From: an uncultured Eubacteriales bacterium
Lineage (GTDB): Bacteria > Bacillota_A > Clostridia > Oscillospirales > Oscillospiraceae
DNA length: 9,725 bases
NCBI GenBank assembly: GCA_949739085.1
Contig: CATIYU010000191.1
Span: forward strand, 1-9,725
Direction: 5' to 3'
Notes under the pieces: model-generated
The model's database searches: none
Told to the model about the DNA's origin: nothing
What the model saw: only the letters and a program-made list of their open reading frames with translations
Shown here: positions 1 through 6,291 of the stretch, piece after piece
Numbering within the stretch: the first letter of the stretch is position 1
Layout: each line of letters starts with the position of its first letter
Position numbers and translations under genes: made by a program

Positions 1-1078
1 GGAACAAGATGATATCCCCGTCCTTCACTACATATTCCTTGCCCTCGGAGCGGATGAGTCCCTTTTCCTTGGCGGCGGCCATAGAGCCCGCCTGCATCAG
101 ATCGCTGTAGGCCACCACCTCCGCCCGGATGAACCCCCGCTCAAAGTCGGTGTGAATCTTCCCGGCGGCCTGAGGGGCCCGGGTACCCCGGGTGATGGTC
201 CAGGCCCGGCACTCGTCCTCGCCGCTGGTAAAGTAGGAGATAAGCCCCAGCAGGGTGTAGCTGGCCCTGATGAGCCGGTCCAGGCCGCTCTCCGCCACCC
301 CTAGGTCCTCCAAGAACATGGCCTTCTCCTCCCCCTCCAGCTCGGCGATCTCCGCCTCCAGCTTGGCGCACACGGGGATAACCTGGGCCCCCTCGGCCTG
401 GGCCCGGTCCGCCACCTGCTGGTAATAGGCCGTGCTGGCGGGGTCCGCGAAGCCGGCCTCGTCCAGGTTGGCGGCGTAGATCACCGGCTTGAGGGTGAGC
501 AGGTCGCTGGTGGCGATGAGGGCCCGCTCCTCCTCGCCGCAGTCGTAGGCTCGGGCGGGGTTGCCGTCGTTCAGCCAAGCGAGGAGGCCCTCAAACACCT
601 CCGCCTCCCGGAGGAATTTCTTGTCCCCCTTCCCGGCCTTCCGGGCCTTGTCGATGCGCCGCTCCACCATCTCCACGTCCGCCATAATGAGTTCGAGGTC
701 GATGATGCCAGTATCCCGTAGGGGGTCTGCGCCCCCCTCCACGTGGATGACGTTTTCGTCATCAAAGCAGCGGACCACATGGACGATGGCGTTGGTCTCC
801 CGGATGTGGGAGAGGAACTTGTTGCCCAGGCCCTCCCCCCGGCTGGCCCCCTTCACCAGCCCCGCGATATCCACAAACTCAATCACCGCCGGGGTGGTCT
901 TTTTCGGACGGTACATCTCGCTGAGCTTGTCCAGACGGGCGTCCGGCACGGCCACCATACCCACATTGGGGTCGATGGTGCAGAAGGGGTAGTTGGCGCT
1001 CTCCGCGCCAGCGTTGGTAATGGCGTTAAAAAGGGTGGATTTGCCTACGTTGGGCAGGCCCACGATGCCAAGTTTCAT
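1..1078 (-). CDS. ychF: Redox-regulated ATPase YchF (OLA1 family), 3' end cut off
   Basis: YchF is a cytoplasmic, ribosome-associated P-loop protein of the Obg/TRAFAC class that prefers ATP to GTP. The reading frame begins at ATG 1078 and runs 359 codons to the window edge without a stop. Visible motifs are the P-loop GLPNVGKST at residues 7-15, the switch region [17 protein letters not shown], and NLDE in place of the GTPase NKxD motif, which is the family hallmark for relaxed nucleotide preference. A coiled-coil-like helical insert follows, and the C-terminal part is a TGS-like domain ending [10 protein letters not shown]. Family members are about 363-367 residues, so only a handful of residues are missing beyond position 1. 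The start is supported by AGGAGG (1095-1090 on the minus strand) 11 nt upstream. It is transcribed away from the sensor kinase, with its own promoter at 1159-1187. Identification is secure; its exact cellular role is not well defined even in model organisms. Confidence 0.97.
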   Translation of the reverse strand, partial: MKLGIVGLPNVGKSTLFNAITNAGAESANYPFCTIDPNVGMVAVPDARLDKLSEMYRPKKTTPAVIEFVDIAGLVKGASRGEGLGNKFLSHIRETNAIVHVVRCFDDENVIHVEGGADPLRDTGIIDLELIMADVEMVERRIDKARKAGKGDKKFLREAEVFEGLLAWLNDGNPARAYDCGEEERALIATSDLLTLKPVIYAANLDEAGFADPASTAYYQQVADRAQAEGAQVIPVCAKLEAEIAELEGEEKAMFLEDLGVAESGLDRLIRASYTLLGLISYFTSGEDECRAWTITRGTRAPQAAGKIHTDFERGFIRAEVVAYSDLMQAGSMAAAKEKGLIRSEGKEYVVKDGDIILF

Positions 1079-1158
1079 AGTTCTATATACCTCCTGGTTT
1101 TTCAAAGAGCCGTTACAGCCGCCAACGGCGGTACGACCTTCCCTTTTCCTCTTCTAGT

Positions 1159-1187
1159 AAGATATCCCCACTGTGTAGAATTGTCAA
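1159..1187 (-). promoter_or_regulatory. Sigma-A-type promoter for ychF
   Basis: On the minus strand TTGACA (1187-1182, a perfect -35) is followed after exactly 17 nt by TATCTT (1164-1159, 4 of 6 to TATAAT). Transcription would start near 1152, giving a leader of about 74 nt before the ychF ATG. The leader contains two mutually exclusive small hairpins: CCGCC/GGCGG (1119-1123 with 1127-1131) or GCCGTT/AACGGC (1109-1114 with 1124-1129). The promoter call is from hexamers and spacing only. Confidence 0.7.
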
Positions 1188-1355
1188 GCTGTGATTTGAG
1201 AATGGGCGGACAAATCCTGCCTGCCAGGGCCGCCGCCAGCCGCTCTCACCCCTCCATCTCACGGTAAAAACAGGCCCCTGCCCCGCCGGACCCGCCGGCC
1301 GCCGCCGCAATGGTTCCCCCGCCGCGACGGAACTTCTTTTTTGGCAATCCAGTCA
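1188..1355. other. GC-rich spacer between divergent promoters
   Basis: This is the middle of the 350-nt gene-free stretch between ychF and the kinase (1079-1428). It lies between the two -35 elements and is strongly GC-rich, with runs of GCC/CCG around 1281-1308. No convincing gene, operator or RNA was recognised. A weak GTTCC/GGAAC hairpin (1313-1317 with 1329-1333) is followed by a T-rich run on the plus strand, but no plus-strand gene lies upstream for it to terminate. Confidence 0.5.
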
Positions 1356-1384
1356 TTGACAAAACGGCTTAAAGTTACTAAAAT
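1356..1384 (+). promoter_or_regulatory. Sigma-A-type promoter for the hybrid kinase operon
   Basis: TTGACA (1356-1361, perfect -35) is separated by exactly 17 nt from TAAAAT (1379-1384, 5 of 6 to TATAAT). The start would fall near 1391, about 38 nt before the kinase ATG, and the ribosome binding site lies inside that leader. This is one of the strongest-looking housekeeping promoters in the window and probably also serves thiN downstream. Confidence 0.8.
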
Positions 1385-1428
1385 AGAATTATTGGCCTTT
1401 AGCCAGCAGCGCACAGGGAGGAAGCACC

Positions 1429-4400
1429 ATGTACCACTGCCATATTCAAATCTATTTTGCCGGATGCCCGCAATGCGTGTCAAATGCCATACGGGAAATG
1501 CCCCCTCTGGATCATTTTTCTCATACTTTTCTTGAGAGCAGCCAGCCAGACCCGGCTTTGGCCGCCAAGGCCAGCGTAATCCTGGCCTGGCTGGAGGGGC
1601 CCGGTGCTGCGGAGGCGCTGGAGCCCCTTCTCTCCAACCGGCAGGCGGAGGTCATCCTCCTGGCCGGGAGGGAGTTGGCCGGGCTCCTGACGCCTGTCCT
1701 GCCGGAGGTAAAGGACGTTTGGACAACGCCAATGGAGCTGGAGGAAATCCGCTTCCGGTTCCTCCGCTGGCAGCAGTCCTATAAGCGGGACAAGGACTAC
1801 TGGCAAGCCAACCAATATCTGGAGGCGGCTATCAACAGCGTGCCCAACCTGGTCTGGTACAAAACCAGGGACGGCGTACACGAGAAGGTAAATGACAGCT
1901 TCTGCCGCACCGTCAACAAAACCAAGCAGCAGGTCCAGGGCCAGCGTCACGCCTACATCTGGGATGTGGAGCACGACGACCCCGCCTGCATTGAGTCCGA
2001 AGAGGAAGTCATGCGCCGCCGGGAGACCTGCATCTCTGAGGAGACAGTCCTGACCGGCGAGGGCCCCCGGCTCCTGACCACCTACAAGTCCCCCCTCTAC
2101 GATTTGGACGGCAGCGTCATGGGCACTGTGGGCGTGGGTATCGACGTGACCCGGGAGCGGGCCTATGAGCAGGAGATCATCGACAAGAGCCGCACTCTGG
2201 AGGCCATCTTTACCACTATGGACTGCGGCATTATGTGCCACAGCCTGGACGGCTCCCGCATCCTCAGCGTCAACCGGGCCGCCCTCAGCATTCTGGGCTA
2301 CAAGACCCAGGATGAGCTGATGGCGGCGGGGTTCCAGATGGTGGCGGACACGGTGCTGGATGAGGATAAGCCGAAGCTGCGGGAGAGCATTCAGTCCCTG
2401 GAGGACCCCGGAGACAGCGTCAGCGTGGGCTACCGCGTGCGCCATCAGGACGGCACGGTCCTCCACATCATGGGCAACGTGAAACTGGTAGAGGAGGACG
2501 GGCAGCGGTTCTACCAGCGGTTTTTGCTGGACTGCACGGCCCAGAAAATGCGGGAGCAGCAGGAGCGGGCGGAGACGGAACGGCGGCAGATGGGGCTGGT
2601 CCACGCCCTGAGCATCGACTACGGCCTGGTGTGCTTCTTCGATCTGGACTCCGGCGAGGGCGCCCCTCTGCGGACCGCAGACACCATCGACCCGGCCTTT
2701 GCCGCCCTCTTTTCAGGGGACCTCTCTTTCCAGGAGTGCATGAAGGCGTACATAGAGGAATTTGTCCACGCCGACGACCGGGACGACCTGCGGCAGGCCT
2801 GCTCTCAGGAGAGCCTGAAGGATGAGCTGGCCAGTAAAATCACCTTCTATGTCAACTACCGGGCCCACCGCGGCGGCGAAACACAGTACCACCAGCTCAA
2901 GGCCGTGCGGGTAGGAAATTGGATGGTCCGCCGGGGAGTTGTGGTGGGCTTCCGCAATGTGGACGACGAGACCCGCCGGGAGATGGAGCGCACCGCCCTG
3001 CTGGAGGACGCCCTCTCCCAGGCCAACCGGGCCAGCAAGGCGAAGAGCATCTTCCTCTCCAACATGAGCCACGACATCCGCACGCCTATGAACGCTATCG
3101 TAGGCTTTACCACCCTGGCCATCACCCACATCGACCGTCAGGACCAGGTAGAGGAGTACCTGAAAAAAATCCTCACCTCCGGCAACCACCTGGTGAGCCT
3201 CATCAACGACGTGCTGGATATGAGCCGTATTGAGAGCGGCAAAATGCGGCTGGAGGAGGCCCTTTGCAGTCTGCCGGACATCCTCCACGGTCTCCGGAGC
3301 ATCGTTCAGGCGGACATCCGGGCCAAACAGCTGGATCTGTACATTGACGCGGTGGACGTCATCAACGAGGACATCTACTGCGACAAGCTGCGGCTGAATC
3401 AGGTGCTATTGAACCTGCTGAGCAATTCCATCAAATACACCGGCAGCGGCGGTATTGTCAGCGTGCGCATCCGGGAGAAGCCCGGCGCGCCGGAGGGGTA
3501 CGCCACCTATGAATTCTCCATCAAGGACACCGGCATCGGTATGAGCGAAGAGTTTGTCTCCCACATCTTCGAGCCCTTTGAGCGGGAGCGCAACTCCACC
3601 ATCAGCGGCATCCAGGGCACCGGCCTCGGCATGGCCATCACCAAAAACATCGTGGAGATGATGAACGGCGCCATCGACGTGCGGAGCGAGCAGGGTGTGG
3701 GCACGGAGTTCATCCTCACCCTCACCTTCCGCCTTCACAACGGGCCCCAAAAGGTCCAGGTCATCCCGGGGCTGAAGGGGTGCCGGGCCCTGGTGGTGGA
3801 CGACGACTTCAACACCTGCGACAGCGTCACCTATATGCTCCAGCAGCTGGGTATGCGGGCGGAGTGGACTCTCTCGGGCCGGGAGGCCGTGCTGCGCACC
3901 CGGCAGGCGGTAAGCCGGGACGACAGCTACAGCGTCTACCTCATCGACTGGCTCATGCCGGACATGAACGGCATTGAGGTGGCCCGGCGAATCCGGAAGG
4001 AGACCGGGGAGAACGTGCCCATCATCGTGCTGACCGCCTACGACTGGTCCGACATTGAGGACGAGGCCCGGGAGGCCGGGGTAACGGCGTTCTGCGCCAA
4101 GCCCCTCTTCCTCTCCGAACTCCGGCGCTGCCTCTATGCCGTTGTGGACGCCGGGAAGCCCCAGAGGGAGGGAGCGCAAAAGCCCCCCTGCCGCCACACC
4201 GGTCGCATCCTCCTGGCGGAGGACAACGAGCTGAACCAGGAGATCGCCGCCGCCATTCTGGGGGAGGCGGGCTTCTCCGTGGAGATTGCCGGCAACGGCC
4301 GGGACGCGGTAGAGCTTCTGAAGAAAAATCCTCCCGGCTACTACAAGGTAGTTTTAATGGATGTCCAGATGCCGGAGATGGACGGCTACGAGGCCACCCG

Positions 4401-4575
4401 GACCATCCGGTCCATAGAGGACCAGGCGCTGGCCGCCGTCCCCATCATCGCCATGACCGCCAACGCCTTCGAGGAGGACCGCCGGGAGGCCCTGCGGTCC
4501 GGCATGAATGGCCACATCGCCAAGCCCATTGATATTGAGGTACTCTTTGAGACCTTGGACCAGATTTTAAGTTAG
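1429..4575 (+). CDS. Soluble multi-PAS hybrid histidine kinase with two receiver domains
   Basis: A 1048-residue two-component sensor. Its domains in order are: a receiver-like but degenerate N-terminal region (about 1-115); PAS 1 (about 130-250); PAS 2 (about 252-375); a short helical linker; a third PAS-like region (about 390-515); a coiled-coil linker; HisKA with SNMSHDIRTPMN and phospho-acceptor His548; HATPase_c with the N-box around N662-N666, the G1 box DTGIGM (700-705) and the G2 box GTGLGM (730-735); receiver 1 with D791/D792, phospho-acceptor D840, T869 and K891; and receiver 2 with E931/D932, D978, T1010 and K1032. There is no HPt domain, no signal peptide and no transmembrane segment, so it should sense a cytoplasmic signal through the PAS domains. 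All catalytic boxes look intact. GGGAGG (1416-1421) sits 7 nt before ATG 1429, fixing the start. The ligand and downstream partner are unknown; no DNA-binding output domain is present. Confidence 0.95.
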   Translation: MYHCHIQIYFAGCPQCVSNAIREMPPLDHFSHTFLESSQPDPALAAKASVILAWLEGPGAAEALEPLLSNRQAEVILLAGRELAGLLTPVLPEVKDVWTTPMELEEIRFRFLRWQQSYKRDKDYWQANQYLEAAINSVPNLVWYKTRDGVHEKVNDSFCRTVNKTKQQVQGQRHAYIWDVEHDDPACIESEEEVMRRRETCISEETVLTGEGPRLLTTYKSPLYDLDGSVMGTVGVGIDVTRERAYEQEIIDKSRTLEAIFTTMDCGIMCHSLDGSRILSVNRAALSILGYKTQDELMAAGFQMVADTVLDEDKPKLRESIQSLEDPGDSVSVGYRVRHQDGTVLHIMGNVKLVEEDGQRFYQRFLLDCTAQKMREQQERAETERRQMGLVHALSIDYGLVCFFDLDSGEGAPLRTADTIDPAFAALFSGDLSFQECMKAYIEEFVHADDRDDLRQACSQESLKDELASKITFYVNYRAHRGGETQYHQLKAVRVGNWMVRRGVVVGFRNVDDETRREMERTALLEDALSQANRASKAKSIFLSNMSHDIRTPMNAIVGFTTLAITHIDRQDQVEEYLKKILTSGNHLVSLINDVLDMSRIESGKMRLEEALCSLPDILHGLRSIVQADIRAKQLDLYIDAVDVINEDIYCDKLRLNQVLLNLLSNSIKYTGSGGIVSVRIREKPGAPEGYATYEFSIKDTGIGMSEEFVSHIFEPFERERNSTISGIQGTGLGMAITKNIVEMMNGAIDVRSEQGVGTEFILTLTFRLHNGPQKVQVIPGLKGCRALVVDDDFNTCDSVTYMLQQLGMRAEWTLSGREAVLRTRQAVSRDDSYSVYLIDWLMPDMNGIEVARRIRKETGENVPIIVLTAYDWSDIEDEAREAGVTAFCAKPLFLSELRRCLYAVVDAGKPQREGAQKPPCRHTGRILLAEDNELNQEIAAAILGEAGFSVEIAGNGRDAVELLKKNPPGYYKVVLMDVQMPEMDGYEATRTIRSIEDQALAAVPIIAMTANAFEEDRREALRSGMNGHIAKPIDIEVLFETLDQILS

Positions 4576-4608
4576 GCGGGGGAACGCGCAGGGAGGGAGA
4601 ACTGCTGG

Positions 4609-5250
4609 ATGGAGCCTGTTTGCTATATTGTTGGGGCTCAGGAGCCGGGACCGGCGCCCCTCGCCCCCCACCGGCCCGCCTTTGTCATCGCCGCCGACCA
4701 GGGGCTGGAGCACCTGCGGGCCCGGGGAATAGAACCGGACCTGATCGTGGGGGATTTCGACTCCCTGGGCTGGTCCCCGGAGGGGGAAAACGTCCTGCGC
4801 CACCCGGTGGAAAAGGACGATACGGACATGCTCCTGGCCGTCCGGGAGGGCCTGCGGCGCGGGTACAGGGAGTCCGTGCTGTACGGCGGCCTGGGCGGGC
4901 GGCTGGACCATACCCTGGCCAACCTGCAAACCTTGGTATTCCTGGCCCGGCGGAACGCCCGGGGCTGGCTTCTGGGTGACGGACTGGCGGTGACGGCCCT
5001 GCGAAACGGCAGCCTCGCCTTTGGCCCGGAGCACGCCGGGACCATCTCCGTTTTCTGCGCCGGGGCGGACGCCAGGGGCGTGGACCTGGAGGGGCTCTAC
5101 TACCCGCTCCGGGACGCGGTTCTCACCAGCGGATTCCCCCTGGGGGTCAGCAACCAGTTTACCGGCTGTCCCGCCCGGGTGTCCGTCCGTGAGGGAGAAC
5201 TGCTGGTGCTCTGGCAGGAGACGCCGGAGGCTCTGCTAGCCCGGCTATGA
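4609..5250 (+). CDS. thiN: Thiamine pyrophosphokinase
   Basis: This enzyme transfers pyrophosphate from ATP to thiamine, giving thiamine pyrophosphate, the cofactor of pyruvate:ferredoxin oxidoreductase, transketolase and others. At 213 residues it has the usual bacterial length. Recognisable motifs are AADQG (28-32), GDFDS (48-52), the acidic KDDTD (69-73), GGLGGRLDHT (93-102) and the C-terminal GVSN (179-182), which together line the Mg-ATP and thiamine sites in the family. The start at ATG 4609 has GGGAGG (4591-4596) 12 nt upstream, a somewhat long spacing. The gene begins 33 nt after the kinase stop with no terminator between, so it probably shares the kinase transcript. In many related genomes thiN sits elsewhere, next to rsgA and rpe, so this pairing is unusual (recollection, not checked). 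Its transcript may end at the GC-rich stem at 5266-5303, although the plus-strand U-tract there is poor. Confidence 0.95.
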   Translation: MEPVCYIVGAQEPGPAPLAPHRPAFVIAADQGLEHLRARGIEPDLIVGDFDSLGWSPEGENVLRHPVEKDDTDMLLAVREGLRRGYRESVLYGGLGGRLDHTLANLQTLVFLARRNARGWLLGDGLAVTALRNGSLAFGPEHAGTISVFCAGADARGVDLEGLYYPLRDAVLTSGFPLGVSNQFTGCPARVSVREGELLVLWQETPEALLARL

Positions 5251-5255
5251 ATCCC

Positions 5256-5303
5256 ACAAAAATAGAGGGCGGCAGCTGGATCCGTAGACCCGGCCGCCGC
5301 CCT
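5256..5303 (-). terminator. Intrinsic terminator of the small Asn/Gln-rich gene
   Basis: An 8-bp GC-rich stem pairs AGGGCGGC with GCCGCCCT (5296-5303 with 5266-5273). Its 22-nt loop can itself fold partly. On the minus strand the stem is followed by the U-rich run CTATTTTTGT (5265-5256). The orientation and its position 14 nt past the minus-strand stop fit termination of the tiny gene. From the plus side (after thiN) the same stem is followed by a poor T-tract, so termination there would be weaker. Confidence 0.75.
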
Positions 5304-5316
5304 GCTTGTCTGCGCC

Positions 5317-5424
5317 TCAGCGCTTGTTCTCGTTGTTGTTCTGCTTCTGATTCTGATTATTCTGGTTCTGGTTGCTGTTCTGGTTCTGATTGTTCTGGTT
5401 CTGGCTGTTCTGATTGTTCTTCAT
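5317..5424 (-). CDS. Small Asn/Gln-rich peptide, 35 residues, putative spore protein
   Basis: A reading frame of 35 codons plus TGA, too short for usual gene finders. The product begins MKNNQNSQNQ and ends NNNENKR; 17 residues are Asn and 10 are Gln, with only Ser, Lys, Glu and Arg besides the start Met. It has no hydrophobic residue after Met1, so it should be soluble and disordered, and mildly basic. AAAGGAGG (5442-5435) stands 10 nt before ATG 5424. A sigma-G-like promoter lies upstream and an intrinsic terminator downstream, so every part of an expression unit is present in the right order and spacing. Asn and Gln codons are mixed (AAC/AAT), so this is not a pure nucleotide repeat. In composition it recalls gamma-type small acid-soluble spore proteins, but it lacks their recognisable repeats; that comparison is only suggestive. 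An ATG at 5429 is rejected because it runs into a stop after two codons. Function unknown. Confidence 0.75.
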   Translation of the reverse strand: MKNNQNSQNQNNQNQNSNQNQNNQNQKQNNNENKR

Positions 5425-5434
5425 AGCATGGGAA

Positions 5435-5442
5435 CCTCCTTT
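5435..5442 (-). promoter_or_regulatory. Strong ribosome binding site of the small Asn/Gln-rich gene
   Basis: AAAGGAGG on the minus strand is an excellent match to the anti-Shine-Dalgarno sequence, 10 nt before ATG 5424. It is the main evidence that this very short frame is translated and decides the strand and start. Confidence 0.8.
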
Positions 5443-5460
5443 CCAAAAACGGTACGCCTC

Positions 5461-5491
5461 TAGTATGGCCCCGCCGGACCGGGGTTATACA
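5461..5491 (-). promoter_or_regulatory. Sigma-G/sigma-F-like promoter for the small Asn/Gln-rich gene
   Basis: On the minus strand TGTATA (5491-5486) is followed after exactly 18 nt by CATACTA (5467-5461). The -10 matches the Bacillus subtilis sigma-G consensus core CATACTA, and the -35 is close to the GMATA/TGAATA type. The predicted start near 5454 leaves a leader of about 30 nt containing the ribosome binding site. Sigma-F sites are similar, so the two forespore factors cannot be told apart here. No sigma-A-type hexamer pair was seen for this gene. Confidence 0.65.
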
Positions 5492-5501
5492 GAAAATTCA
5501 G

Positions 5502-5532
5502 GGAATAAAGAGGAAATTTTCGGAAAATACTA
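5502..5532 (+). promoter_or_regulatory. Possible sigma-G/sigma-F-like promoter for rubrerythrin
   Basis: On the plus strand GGAATA (5502-5507) is followed after 18 nt by AATACTA (5526-5532), one base off CATACTA. A start near 5539 would give a leader of about 27 nt before ATG 5566. It faces away from the similar promoter at 5461-5491, with the two -35 elements only 10 nt apart. No better sigma-A pair was found in front of rubrerythrin. The first base of the -10 is not the usual C, so this call is weaker than its partner. Confidence 0.45.
5516..5528. promoter_or_regulatory. Perfect inverted repeat, possible operator for rubrerythrin
   Basis: ATTTTC and GAAAAT form a perfect 6-1-6 palindrome overlapping the spacer and -10 of the putative rubrerythrin promoter. 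The position suits a repressor site. It does not clearly match the Bacillus PerR box (TTATAATNATTATAA), so no regulator is assigned. A palindrome of this length can occur by chance in A/T-rich promoter DNA. Confidence 0.3.
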
Positions 5533-5565
5533 GGGCTATCCGGCATGGAGAAAGGAGTCATCGCC

Positions 5566-6156
5566 ATGAATTTACAAGACAGCGTCACAAAAGAGAACCT
5601 TCTGCGGGCCTTCGCGGGGGAAAGCCAGGCCAGAAACCGCTACACCTTCGCCGCCCAAACCTGCTGCAACAACAAGTTACAGGTGCTGGAGGCTATTTTC
5701 CTCTACACCGCCGGGCAGGAGAAGGAGCACGCGGAGGTGTTCTATAACCATCTGGTAAAGGCTGGGTGCGATAACGTAACCCTCAGCGCCAACTACCCCG
5801 TGGACCTGGCGGATCAGCCGCTGAAGCTGCTGGAGCTGGCCCGGGAGCACGAACTGGACGAATACAACGACGTGTATCCCGCCTTTGCCCAGAAAGCCGA
5901 GGAGGAGGGCTTCGCGGAGATCGCCCGCCACTTCCGCCAGATCGCGGCCATTGAAAAGGTCCACGCGGACCGGTTCGACCGCTTTGCCAGGCTGCTGCGG
6001 GAGAACAAGCTCTTTGTCAGCGATGTGGAGACCGGCTGGATGTGCCTCAACTGCGGCCACGTGCTCCAGGGGACCCGCGCCCCCGGAAAATGCCCTGTCT
6101 GCGACCACGACCAGGGATATTTTATCCGCCTGGAGCTGTCGCCATACGAGCGCTGA
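5566..6156 (+). CDS. rbr: Rubrerythrin
   Basis: Rubrerythrin reduces hydrogen peroxide to water in the cytoplasm of anaerobes, using electrons from rubredoxin or NAD(P)H oxidoreductases. At 196 residues it has the classical form. An N-terminal ferritin-like four-helix domain carries the di-iron ligands E19, E52xxH55, E96, E99 and E130xxH133. A C-terminal rubredoxin domain follows with CxxC pairs C160/C163 and C176/C179. All expected iron ligands are present. The start at ATG 5566 is preferred because AAAGGAG (5551-5557) is 8 nt upstream; the in-frame ATG at 5545 overlaps the approach to that site and has no Shine-Dalgarno of its own. The gene stands alone between a divergent small spore-like gene and a terminator. 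Its upstream region resembles a forespore promoter, which, if real, means spore loading rather than, or as well as, vegetative stress response. Confidence 0.96.
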   Translation: MNLQDSVTKENLLRAFAGESQARNRYTFAAQTCCNNKLQVLEAIFLYTAGQEKEHAEVFYNHLVKAGCDNVTLSANYPVDLADQPLKLLELAREHELDEYNDVYPAFAQKAEEEGFAEIARHFRQIAAIEKVHADRFDRFARLLRENKLFVSDVETGWMCLNCGHVLQGTRAPGKCPVCDHDQGYFIRLELSPYER

Positions 6157-6184
6157 GCGCCGGGGCGGCCAAAACCTTTCTTTA

Positions 6185-6224
6185 GGAAAAACCGGGGTTC
6201 CCCCAGCGGGAATCCCGGTTTTCC
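6185..6224 (+). terminator. Intrinsic terminator after rubrerythrin
   Basis: A long imperfect hairpin begins 28 nt after the rubrerythrin stop. Paired arms are GGAAAA/TTTTCC (6185-6190 with 6219-6224), CCGGG/CCCGG (6192-6196 with 6214-6218) and TTCCC/GGGAA (6198-6202 with 6208-6212), around a 5-nt loop. The U-run is inside the 3' arm, so the structure is near symmetrical and could act in both directions. Confidence 0.75.
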
Positions 6225-6256
6225 ATACGGAGAAGCGGGGCTCTGGAAAATTTATG

Positions 6257-6285
6257 TATACATTTGGGAAAAACTGTGGTATACT
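6257..6285 (+). promoter_or_regulatory. Sigma-A-type extended -10 promoter for RNase J
   Basis: TATACA (6257-6262, 4 of 6 to TTGACA) and TATACT (6280-6285, 5 of 6 to TATAAT) are separated by 17 nt. TGG directly before the -10 gives the extended TGn motif. The start would fall near 6292, so the RNase J message would carry an untranslated leader of roughly 260 nt. No equally good promoter lies nearer the gene. Confidence 0.7.
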
Positions 6286-6291
6286 ATAGAA

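Noticed and set aside
1313..1342. GTTCC/GGAAC hairpin followed by a T-rich run, like a plus-strand terminator
   Set aside because: The stem is only 5 bp with a long loop, and no plus-strand gene lies upstream to terminate.
1480..2604. A 374-codon open frame on the minus strand inside the kinase gene
   Set aside because: It is antisense to well-conserved kinase domains, has a composition typical of GC-rich shadow frames, has no ribosome binding site that I could see, and resembles no protein family.
5317..5424. Plus-strand reading of the same DNA as a very hydrophobic Leu/Val/Ile peptide, like a membrane miniprotein or toxin
   Set aside because: The hydrophobic run is simply the complement of Asn/Gln codons. 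There is no plus-strand ribosome binding site or start codon suitably placed, whereas the minus strand has both plus a promoter and terminator.
5320..5424. The repetitive GTTCTG/ATTCTG tract considered as a CRISPR-like or simple tandem repeat
   Set aside because: There are no spaced identical repeats; the pattern is explained by alternating Asn and Gln codons in one frame.
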